Shown piece after piece: positions 1 to 6,535 of a stretch of 14,970 nucleotides of DNA. Under the pieces are notes generated by a model. That model was given only the letters and a program-made list of their open reading frames with translations, was not told the origin of the DNA and did not search any database. Origin of the DNA: Brevundimonas sp. (GTDB lineage: Bacteria > Pseudomonadota > Alphaproteobacteria > Caulobacterales > Caulobacteraceae); the NCBI GenBank assembly GCA_031119155.1, contig JAVHYH010000061.1:1-14970 (forward strand), written 5' to 3'. Both the position numbers and the translations under genes were made by a program. Each line of letters begins with the position of its first letter. Positions within the stretch are counted from its first letter, which is position 1.

Positions 1-55
1 GACCGGTGATCCGGTCGAAGACGCCTGTCAGCCGCTCGTTCAGAGCCTCGAACAT
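1..55 (-). CDS. ffh: Signal recognition particle GTPase Ffh, N-terminal fragment (runs off the window)
   Basis: Reading the complement from an ATG at 55 gives 18 complete codons, MFEALNERLTGVFDRITG, before the window ends. This closely resembles the start of Ffh, the protein part of the signal recognition particle. Ffh binds 4.5S RNA and signal sequences of nascent membrane proteins and delivers them to FtsY at the inner membrane. The visible part is only the first helices of the N domain; the GTPase G domain and the M domain lie outside. A purine-rich AGG stretch sits a few bases upstream of the ATG (complement of about 62-66), which supports the start. The gene is divergent from the S9 peptidase gene. 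The identification rests on family recall of a short segment; sequence to the left would settle it. Confidence 0.78.
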   Translation of the reverse strand, partial: MFEALNERLTGVFDRITG

Positions 56-312
56 CAACTACCTCATGTGCGCGAGTGAGGCGGCTCCATACGAAAACGG
101 CCTCTGGCGACGATCACGTCGGCAGAGGGTTCTCGCCCACCTCGTCCGGTCGAAACCGGGGTCGTGTGGGAGGAGACGCGAGGTTCACTTGCGTCGGAAG
201 CGGCGGCTTATGCTCGAAAAAGGGGGCGGAGACAAGGCCGCCGGGGCTTTTGAAGCTTGCGGGCCTTTTCACAACGCCGTTCTATCGAGTCATTGATCCT
301 CGGGGGAATGAG
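56..312. other. Divergent intergenic spacer ffh / S9 peptidase with several hairpins
   Basis: This 257-bp spacer must hold the promoters for both flanking genes. An open frame crosses it in phase with the peptidase, but its translation is Arg/Gly-rich, resembles no known protein, and would precede a good signal peptide, so I treat it as noncoding. Visible structure: an inverted repeat at 101-128 (arms CCTCTG/CAGAGG and CGACG/CGTCG, loop ATCA, one G-G mismatch between the arm pairs); a second at 136-170 (outer arms CCCAC/GTGGG, inner arms CCGGT/ACCGG, loop CGAA); and a longer-range pairing CGGCGGC (201-207) with GCCGCCG (237-243) followed by a GGGCTTTT stretch. I see no convincing SRP-RNA core motif and no clear -35/-10 pair. 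Confidence 0.5.
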
Positions 313-2271
313 ATGACGCTCCGCAAGATGGCCTGCCGACTGGCGCTGACGACAGCGCTTCTGACGACCACGGCGCCCGTCGCCCTGGCGCAAACCGCGC
401 CGCCGCCGGAACGGCGCGAGGTCGGGACGCTGGTGTTTGACGGCATCCCCGCCATTCCGCCCGGACTGCGGCCCCAGATTCAGCGCTATCGCAACGCCCG
501 CTCCGCCAGCTTCCAGGACTGGCTGGCCGACGGCTCCATGCTGATCACCACCCGCTTCGGAGAGACGGCGCAGGTCCACCGGGTCGCCGCGCCCGGCGCA
601 GACCGTCGTCAGCTGACCTTCTTCGGCGAGCCAATCGCCCAGGCCGTCGCCGTGCCGGGCGCGGCCGACCGCTACGCCTATGCCCGGGACACCGGCGGCG
701 CCGAGTATTTCCAGATCTACATCGCCGGCCTCGACGGCAGCGAGACCCCGCTCACCGAGCCGGGCACCCGCAACGAGGATGTCATCTTTTCCGGCGACGG
801 CCGCACCGCCTTCTGGGCCCAGGTCCGTCCGGGCGAGCCCGACTACGACATCATCGCCGCCGATCTGACCTCCGGCGCCCGCCGGGTCATCTATGAGGGC
901 TCCGGCGCCTGGTCGCCTGTCGACGCCTCCCGCGATGGAAGCCGCATCCTGATCGGCAAATACAACTCGATCCAGGACAGCCAGCTATGGCTGCTCGACA
1001 CCGCCACCGGGCAGGCGTCGCGCATTCGTCCGGGCTCGACGCCCGTGTCCTACGGTCAGGCGATGCTGACCCCCGACGGCCGGTCGGTGATCGCCACCAG
1101 CGACGAGGGTTCGGACGCCCAGCGGCTGGTCGAGATTTCGCTGGCGGACGGCGAGCTGACGCCCCTGACCGGGGAAGCCCGCTGGGATGTCGAGGGCTTC
1201 GACCTGTCTCCTGACGGTCGGGTGCTGGCCTGGGCCACCAATGAAGACGGCTTCTCCAGGGTTCATCTGCGCGACCTGCGCACGCGACGCGCCCTTCCCC
1301 AGCCGAACCTGCCCGTCGGCATCGTCGGCGCGCTGAAATTCTCGCCGGACGGCCAGTCGCTGGCGATCAACATGTCCACGCCCGCCTCGTCGGGCGACGT
1401 CTGGGCCTGGAACGTCGACGGCGGCGGCCTGACCCGCTGGACCAGCTCGGAAGTCGGACCGGTCAATGCGTTGACCTTCGTCACGCCGGAACTGGTGCGC
1501 TTCGAGTCCTTCGACGGGCTGAGCATTCCGGCCTTCGTCTATCGCCCGACCGGCGGCGAAGGGCGCCGTCCGGTGATCATCGACATTCACGGCGGGCCCG
1601 AGGGCCAGTCGCGCCCCGGCTTCAACCCGACCTACCAGCAGTGGATCGCCGACCTCGGCGCGGCGGTGATCGTGCCCAATGTCCGCGGCTCGACCGGCTA
1701 CGGAAAGGCCTATGTCGCCCTGGACAACGGCCCGCTGCGCCAGAACTCGGTGCAGGACATCGGCGCCCTGCTGGACTGGATCGCGACCCAGCCCGACCTC
1801 GATCCCGAACGGGTCGTAGTGCACGGCGGCTCGTACGGCGGCTTCATGGTGCTGGCCTCGCTGGCCGCCTACTCGGACCGGCTGGCCGGAGCGGTCGATA
1901 TCGTCGGCATCTCCAACTTCGTCAGCTTCCTCGAGAATACCGAGGGCTATCGCCGCGACCTGCGTCGGGCGGAGTACGGCGACGAGCGCGATCCGGCGAT
2001 GCGGGCGGTGTTCGAGCAGATTTCGCCGCTGAACCTGACCGACCGGATGACCCGACCGCTTCTGGTGATCCAGGGCGCCAACGACCCGCGCGTGCCGCGG
2101 TCGGAAGCGGAACAGATCGTGCGGGCGGTGCGCGAGGACGGCCGACCGGTCTGGTATCTGCTGGCGATGGATGAGGGGCACGGCTTCCGCAAGAAGTCGA
2201 ACGCCGACGCCCAGGCGGAGGTGACCAACCTGTTCCTGCGCGACGTCTTCGGCCTGGGGGTCGCCCCGTAG
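313..2271 (+). CDS. Exported S9 family serine peptidase (prolyl oligopeptidase / acylaminoacyl peptidase type)
   Basis: 652-residue predicted serine peptidase. The start at 313 follows a purine-rich GGGGGAATGAG stretch and opens a typical Sec signal peptide (Leu/Ala/Thr-rich core, ALA|Q cleavage site near residue 26), so action in the periplasm is likely. Residues about 50-370 carry several PD40/WD40-like propeller blades with repeated DGR or SPDG motifs (for example SPDGRVLAW and SPDGQSLAI). The C-terminal third is an alpha/beta hydrolase of the Peptidase_S9 type, with nucleophile Ser507 in GGSYGG, Asp591 in GANDPRVP and His623 in DEGHGF. In this family the propeller limits access to short peptides. 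The true substrate cannot be read from the sequence. The gene stands alone: ffh is divergent upstream and a small convergent gene lies 17 bp downstream. The next in-frame ATG, at 328, is a less likely start. Confidence 0.93.
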   Translation: MTLRKMACRLALTTALLTTTAPVALAQTAPPPERREVGTLVFDGIPAIPPGLRPQIQRYRNARSASFQDWLADGSMLITTRFGETAQVHRVAAPGADRRQLTFFGEPIAQAVAVPGAADRYAYARDTGGAEYFQIYIAGLDGSETPLTEPGTRNEDVIFSGDGRTAFWAQVRPGEPDYDIIAADLTSGARRVIYEGSGAWSPVDASRDGSRILIGKYNSIQDSQLWLLDTATGQASRIRPGSTPVSYGQAMLTPDGRSVIATSDEGSDAQRLVEISLADGELTPLTGEARWDVEGFDLSPDGRVLAWATNEDGFSRVHLRDLRTRRALPQPNLPVGIVGALKFSPDGQSLAINMSTPASSGDVWAWNVDGGGLTRWTSSEVGPVNALTFVTPELVRFESFDGLSIPAFVYRPTGGEGRRPVIIDIHGGPEGQSRPGFNPTYQQWIADLGAAVIVPNVRGSTGYGKAYVALDNGPLRQNSVQDIGALLDWIATQPDLDPERVVVHGGSYGGFMVLASLAAYSDRLAGAVDIVGISNFVSFLENTEGYRRDLRRAEYGDERDPAMRAVFEQISPLNLTDRMTRPLLVIQGANDPRVPRSEAEQIVRAVREDGRPVWYLLAMDEGHGFRKKSNADAQAEVTNLFLRDVFGLGVAP

Positions 2272-2283
2272 GCGACAGACCCC
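2256..2283. terminator. Possible hairpin terminator over the S9 peptidase stop codon
   Basis: GGGG (2256-2259) and GTCGCC (2260-2265) can pair with GGCGAC (2271-2276) and CCCC (2280-2283), with a 5-nt loop and a 3-nt bulge. The stem spans the peptidase stop codon and lies between two convergent genes. There is no U-run, so intrinsic termination is only a suggestion. Confidence 0.28.
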
Positions 2284-2288
2284 AGGGG

Positions 2289-2678
2289 TCAGACCATGAT
2301 GTCCAGCAGGACGGCCTCGGTCTTTCCGCTGCGAACGGCGTCCTGCACCTGACGCTGAATGCTCTCTTCCATTTTCTGCTGGATCAGCCGAGCGATCTCG
2401 TCCTCGACGGAATTGCGCTGCTGATCCGGCAGGGCGGCCACGCCGTCCTCGCTCAGGCCCTTGCTGGACAGGATTTCGGCGCGGAGCTTCTCCTTCAGCG
2501 CCTCCATCTTCTGCTCGCGGGCCCATTCGCTGAGGCCCTTCTCGCGGATCGCGTCGAAGTCGGAGCGGGCCGTGTCGACGGCCGAGAGCTGCTCGACCGG
2601 CGATTTCTGCCGGGTCGAATCCGTTCCGGTCAGGCCGGCGATGTTACCAAGGAAGCTGCTAACCAACGAAATGGACAT
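2289..2678 (-). CDS. Small helical protein of unknown function
   Basis: 129 residues, not recognised. The start at 2678 is chosen because an AGAGGAAA ribosome-binding site lies just upstream on the complement; the open frame continues further upstream, but only into ppc leader and ppc antisense sequence. After a mildly hydrophobic N-terminus (MSISLVSSFLGNIAGLTG) the chain is charged and looks almost entirely alpha-helical, with Glu/Lys/Arg/Gln-rich stretches at about 45-70 and 90-118 that could form a coiled coil. It has no cysteine and no strong signal peptide or membrane segment. It is convergent with the S9 peptidase and divergent from ppc, so it is probably its own transcription unit. The clear RBS, neighbour-like codon use and lack of overlap with other genes argue that it is real. 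Function is unknown. Confidence 0.75.
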   Translation of the reverse strand: MSISLVSSFLGNIAGLTGTDSTRQKSPVEQLSAVDTARSDFDAIREKGLSEWAREQKMEALKEKLRAEILSSKGLSEDGVAALPDQQRNSVEDEIARLIQQKMEESIQRQVQDAVRSGKTEAVLLDIMV

Positions 2679-2840
2679 GACATTTCCTCTGTGGAGGCGG
2701 CGACGAGGCCGCGACTTGCGAGGAACCGTGCAAACGGCGCGCCGAACACACTTTCGGTTTCGGCGTTGGGGTCTGGCATGGCCAGTTCCAAAACCCCTGA
2801 TACGGTGACGCTCGCGGCCTCTCCGCTGAAAGAGACATCC

Positions 2841-5537
2841 ATGATCCAGGCCGCCGACGACCGGTTGCGCGATGAAGTCCGCCTGCTGGGCGGGCTGCTG
2901 GGCGAGGTGATCCTCGCCGAGGGCGGGCGCGAACTCTACGACCGGATCGAGACGGTGCGTCAGGCCTCGGTCGCCTGGCACAGGGATGCGGGCGAGAAGG
3001 ACGCCCGGCTGCTGGAGAGCCTGCTGGGCGAGCTGTCGCTGGACCAGGCGGTCGGTCTGGCCCACGGCTTCGCGGTCTTCTCCCTGCTGGCCAATGTCGC
3101 CGAGGACCGGGCGGGCAAGCGGCGGGCGCGGGAGCAGACCGCCGAGGGCGCGCGTCCCGATACGCCGGAGGGCGCGCTGGAGCGGCTGAAGGCCGCGGGA
3201 CAATCCGCCGAGGACGCGCGGGCGCTGCTGAAGACGGCCCTGATCTCCCCGGTGCTGACCGCCCACCCGTCAGAGGTCCGACGCAAGAGCGTGATCGACC
3301 GCATCGCCGCGGTCTCGGACCTGCTGGACGCCTGCGACCAGAACGGTCCGGCCTGCGATCTTGAGGCGCGGGATGCGGGTCTGCGCCGTCAGACCACCAT
3401 CCTGTGGGCCACGCGGCTGGTCCGGCAGGCCGGGCTGGTGGTGCAGGACGAGATCGACACCGTCGTCTCCTTCCTCGAACGCATCTTCCTGCACGTCGCC
3501 CCGGCCCAGCTGGCCGACTGGCGCAAGCGGCTGGACGCGCCGGATCTGGAGCCCTTCATCCGCATCGGCACCTGGGTCGGCGGCGACCGGGACGGCAATC
3601 CGAACGTCAACGGCGAGGTGCTGACCGCCGCCTTCCGGACGCAGGCGCGGGCGGTGCTGCGCTTCTATCTGGACGAGGTGAACGCCCTGGGCGCCGAGTT
3701 GAGCCTGTCGGGGTCGATGAGCGTCATCTCGCCGGAACTGGCGGAACTGGCCGGGGTGTCCGGCGACCATTCACAGCATCGCGCCGACGAGCCCTATCGC
3801 CGGGTTCTGAGCCAGATCTACGCCCGGCTGGCGGCGACCCATCCGGTCCTGACCGGCCAGCCCGCCCCACGCGCCGCCGCCTTTGACGCCGAGCCCTATG
3901 ACGGCCCCGACGCCTTCCGCGCCGATCTGGCCGTGCTGCAGGACAGCCTGATCGCCAACCACGGCGCGGTTTTCGCGGACGACCGGCTGGCCCGGCTGAT
4001 CACCGCCGCCGACGTCTTCGGCTTCCACATGGCGACCCTGGACCTGCGCCAGAACTCCGATGTGCATGAGCGTGTCGTGGCCGACCTGCTGAAGGTCGCC
4101 GGGGTGGCGGACGACTATTCGGCGCTGGACGAAGAGGCCCGGCTGGCGGTTCTGGCCGGTGAACTGGCGTCGGGTCGCCTTCTGTTCAATCCCTATGAGA
4201 CCTATGCCGAGGAGACGCTGAAGGAGCGCGGCATCCTGCAGGCGGCGGCTGAGGCCCTGCGCCTGTTCGGACCGCAGGCGATCCGCACCCACATCGTCTC
4301 CAAGACCGACGCGGCGTCGGACCTGCTGGAGGTCTATCTGCTGCTGAAGGAGGTCGGCCTGTTCCGGCCCGAGGCGCCCGAGACCTGTCCCGTGCAGGCC
4401 GCGCCCCTGTTCGAGACCATCGGCGACCTGCGCGCCGCGAAGCCGACGCTGGAACGGCTTCTGAAGGAGCGCTCCGCCCTCGCCGTCGCCAGCGCGCGTG
4501 GGGTGCAGGAGGTGATGATCGGCTATTCCGACTCCAACAAGGACGGCTCCTACCTGACCTCAACCTGGGAGCTGCACGAGGCGTCGCGCGCCCTGCTGGA
4601 GGTCACGGACAAGGCCGGTCTGCGGCTTCAGCTGTTCCACGGTCGGGGCGGCGCCGTGGGTCGGGGCGGGGGCTCCAGCTTCTCCGCCGTGCTGGGCCAG
4701 CCGCAGGGCACGGTCGCGGGCCGCATTCGCGTGACGGAGCAGGGCGAGGTCATCGCCAACAAGTACGGTGAGCCGGAAGTCGCCCGCCGCAACCTCGACG
4801 CCCTGACCTGCGGCGTCCTGCTGGCGTCGCTGGCTCCGCCGCCCGACGCCGAACTGACGGCGAAACACGGCGCCACCCTGTCGAAGCTTTCGCAGGCCTC
4901 GATGAACGCCTACCGGGCGCTGGTCTATGAGACGGACGGCTTCGTCGACTATTTCCGCGCCGCCACCCCGATCGCCGAGATCGCGGACCTGAAGATCGGC
5001 TCGCGCCCTGCCTCGCGCACCACCTCGACCGCGATCGAGGATCTGCGCGCCATCCCCTGGGTGTTCAGCTGGAGCCAGAGCCGGGTCATGCTGCCGGGCT
5101 GGTTCGGTTTCGGCTCGGCGATCGAAGGGGTGTCGGTCGAGGAGCTTCAGGCCATGCACCGCGACTGGCCCTTCTTCCGCACCCTGATCCAGAACATGGA
5201 GATGGTCATGGCCAAGGCCGACATGACCATCGCGCGCCGCTACGCCACCCTGGTGCCGGATGCGGCGCTGGCCGACCGCGTCTTCTCGGCCATCCGGGCG
5301 GAGTGGGACCGGACCGAAGCCGCCGTTCTGGCCATCACGGGTCAATCCGCCTTGCTGGGCGGTCAACCCGAACTGGACCGGCTGATCCGTCTGCGCATGC
5401 CCTATGTCGAGCCGCTGAACCATGTGCAGATCGAGCTGATCCGCCGGCGCCGGGCGGGGGACGATGATCCCCGCGTCCGCGAGGGCATCCTGCTGGCGCT
5501 GAACGGCGTAGCGGCGGGGCTGCGCAACAGCGGCTGA
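2841..5537 (+). CDS. ppc: Phosphoenolpyruvate carboxylase
   Basis: Catalyses PEP + bicarbonate to oxaloacetate + phosphate in the cytoplasm, refilling the TCA cycle. 898 residues, close to the 883 of the E. coli enzyme. Catalytic landmarks in order: TAHPSE with His142 (E. coli His138), WVGGDRDGNPN from 245, GYSDSNKDG from 561 with Lys567, and HGRGGAVGRGGG from 600 with Arg602 and Arg608 (E. coli Arg581 and Arg587). It ends RNSG, so the near-terminal Asn used in aspartate inhibition is kept (Asn896), as is the Lys in MVMAKAD; aspartate feedback is therefore plausible. The start at 2841 gives an N-terminus that aligns directly with known Ppc (RLRDEVRLLGGLLGE). In-frame ATGs at 2778 and 2691 would add an atypical extension. 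Transcribed alone, divergent from the small gene upstream. Confidence 0.97.
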   Translation: MIQAADDRLRDEVRLLGGLLGEVILAEGGRELYDRIETVRQASVAWHRDAGEKDARLLESLLGELSLDQAVGLAHGFAVFSLLANVAEDRAGKRRAREQTAEGARPDTPEGALERLKAAGQSAEDARALLKTALISPVLTAHPSEVRRKSVIDRIAAVSDLLDACDQNGPACDLEARDAGLRRQTTILWATRLVRQAGLVVQDEIDTVVSFLERIFLHVAPAQLADWRKRLDAPDLEPFIRIGTWVGGDRDGNPNVNGEVLTAAFRTQARAVLRFYLDEVNALGAELSLSGSMSVISPELAELAGVSGDHSQHRADEPYRRVLSQIYARLAATHPVLTGQPAPRAAAFDAEPYDGPDAFRADLAVLQDSLIANHGAVFADDRLARLITAADVFGFHMATLDLRQNSDVHERVVADLLKVAGVADDYSALDEEARLAVLAGELASGRLLFNPYETYAEETLKERGILQAAAEALRLFGPQAIRTHIVSKTDAASDLLEVYLLLKEVGLFRPEAPETCPVQAAPLFETIGDLRAAKPTLERLLKERSALAVASARGVQEVMIGYSDSNKDGSYLTSTWELHEASRALLEVTDKAGLRLQLFHGRGGAVGRGGGSSFSAVLGQPQGTVAGRIRVTEQGEVIANKYGEPEVARRNLDALTCGVLLASLAPPPDAELTAKHGATLSKLSQASMNAYRALVYETDGFVDYFRAATPIAEIADLKIGSRPASRTTSTAIEDLRAIPWVFSWSQSRVMLPGWFGFGSAIEGVSVEELQAMHRDWPFFRTLIQNMEMVMAKADMTIARRYATLVPDAALADRVFSAIRAEWDRTEAAVLAITGQSALLGGQPELDRLIRLRMPYVEPLNHVQIELIRRRRAGDDDPRVREGILLALNGVAAGLRNSG

Positions 5538-5552
5538 TCGGCGATCAGCTTT
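5533..5552 (+). terminator. Probable weak intrinsic terminator of ppc
   Basis: GCTGATC (5533-5539) and GATCAGC (5543-5549) form a perfect 7-bp stem with a GGC loop, followed by TTTC. The stem includes the ppc stop codon. A second inverted repeat, GCGGCG (5565-5570) with CGCCGC (5580-5585), follows closely. The short U-run makes it a weak candidate. Confidence 0.4.
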
Positions 5553-5671
5553 CGGCGATTTAATGCGGCGTCTCTATTTCGCCGCTGAAGTCTCACGCGG
5601 TTGAAACAGCCGGGGACGATACGGTCACGGTCGCCGCCCCCGAGCGATGCAGCGCTCCTCAGGAGACCGCC

Positions 5672-5971
5672 ATGAAGACCCTCGCCTCTCTCACCGCCGT
5701 CCTGCTTCTCGCCTCCGCCGGCGCCGCTTCCGCCCAGGAAGCCCGCATCACGTTCGGCGACCTGAACCTCGCCACCTCGACCGGCGCCGCCGCCTTCGAC
5801 CAGCGCGTTGACGGCGCCGCCCGTGGCCTGTGCCGCGGCGCGCGCCGCCCCGGCAGCAACATCAGCGACCGCACCGTCTGCGAGGCCGCTGTCCGCCGCG
5901 AGGCCGTGCGCCAGCTGCCCCCTGCCGTTCAGGTCGACTATGCGGCCAGCCGTGGTGCGACCGCCTACTGA
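5672..5971 (+). CDS. UrcA family secreted protein (first of tandem pair)
   Basis: 99-residue precursor. The start follows an AGGAGA ribosome-binding site and gives a clean Sec signal peptide with cleavage after ASA (residue 21), leaving a small periplasmic protein of about 78 residues. The mature part matches the UrcA family: a conserved start ITFGDLNLATSTGAAAFDQRV, two cysteines (Cys54 and Cys70) likely to form a disulfide, and a REAVRQLPP segment. The family is named after a Caulobacter gene strongly induced by uranium; its molecular function is unknown and many members have other regulation. A second family member lies 173 bp downstream on the same strand. The 134-bp spacer from ppc probably contains its promoter, though I see no convincing -35/-10. 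Confidence 0.88.
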   Translation: MKTLASLTAVLLLASAGAASAQEARITFGDLNLATSTGAAAFDQRVDGAARGLCRGARRPGSNISDRTVCEAAVRREAVRQLPPAVQVDYAASRGATAY

Positions 5972-6144
5972 TATGCCTGTGGAGGAGCCGCTCCGGCGGC
6001 CCCCCACTCATAAGCCCACCTTGTGGATGACGAATAAGTTCTCAACCTGTAATCGCCGAAACGTCACGATTCTGGTCTGGTGCCCGTTACACGAGCCCCT
6101 CATCTGCCTTGTCGTCGCGCAACCTGCGACGGGAGGATTTTCAG

Positions 6145-6459
6145 ATGTTCAGAACCCTGCTTCCAGTGATCGCCTTCAGCCTGATGGCCATCCCCGCCGC
6201 CGCCCAGGACAGCCTTCGCATCCCGGTCGGCGACCTCGATCTTTCGACCGCCGGCGGCGTCGCCGCATTCGACGCCCGTGTGGCCAGTGAGGCGCGCGCG
6301 GTCTGCACCCGAGCCTCGCGACTGGTCGATACGCTCTGCGTCCGCGTCGTGACCCGCGAGGCCATCCGCCAGCTGCCCCCGTCGCGGCAGGACGACTACG
6401 CCCGCGCCCGACGCTCGGGTCCGATCATGGCGATGGTCGCGCCCGGCCGCCCGGCCTGA
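6145..6459 (+). CDS. UrcA family secreted protein (second of tandem pair)
   Basis: 104-residue precursor. The start at 6145 follows GGGAGG at 6131-6136 and opens a signal peptide (MFRTLLPVIAFSLMAIPAAA|QD). An ATG at 6109 is in frame but would place 12 charged residues before the signal peptide and lacks an RBS. The mature chain has the UrcA pattern: a VGDLDLSTAGGVAAFDARV opening, two cysteines (Cys54 and Cys65) and REAIRQLPPSRQDDYARA. It is a diverged paralogue of the upstream gene: the inter-cysteine loop is shorter (10 versus 15 residues) and the tail longer. The 173-bp gap suggests its own promoter. A small hairpin, GTCGC (6114-6118) with GCGAC (6126-6130), sits immediately before the RBS and might affect translation. 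It is convergent with the M3 peptidase gene across a shared terminator. Function unknown. Confidence 0.88.
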   Translation: MFRTLLPVIAFSLMAIPAAAQDSLRIPVGDLDLSTAGGVAAFDARVASEARAVCTRASRLVDTLCVRVVTREAIRQLPPSRQDDYARARRSGPIMAMVAPGRPA

Positions 6460-6484
6460 GCGCAGGGAACCTGGGCGCAAGGAA

Positions 6485-6512
6485 AAAGGCCGGTGGTTTC
6501 CCACCGGCCTTT
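6485..6512. terminator. Bidirectional intrinsic terminator between urcA-like gene and M3 peptidase gene
   Basis: A perfect 12-bp inverted repeat (arms 6485-6496 and 6501-6512) encloses a 4-nt loop. The arms start with AAA and end with TTT, so each strand has a GC stem followed by a U-run. On the minus strand the run is five U's and the loop is GAAA, a stable tetraloop. It lies about 25 bp beyond both convergent stop codons. Confidence 0.9.
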
Positions 6513-6535
6513 GCCATGTTGCCGATGCCGGCGCC

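Noticed and set aside
76..312. In-frame N-terminal extension of the S9 peptidase
   Set aside because: It would put 79 Arg/Gly-rich residues before a complete signal peptide. The start at 313 has a ribosome-binding site and a proper signal sequence.
985..2526. 513-codon open frame on the minus strand antisense to the S9 peptidase gene
   Set aside because: Same GC-bias effect; the translation is Arg/Gly/Pro-rich and without family features, while the sense strand has an intact catalytic triad.
2770..2790. Sigma-54-like promoter (TGGCAT...TTCC) upstream of ppc
   Set aside because: The -12 element lacks the required GC at the right spacing.
2691..2840. Longer N-terminus for Ppc from ATG 2691 or 2778
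   Set aside because: The added residues do not resemble Ppc N-termini, whereas the protein from 2841 aligns with the E. coli enzyme from its start. ATG 2778 cannot be fully excluded.
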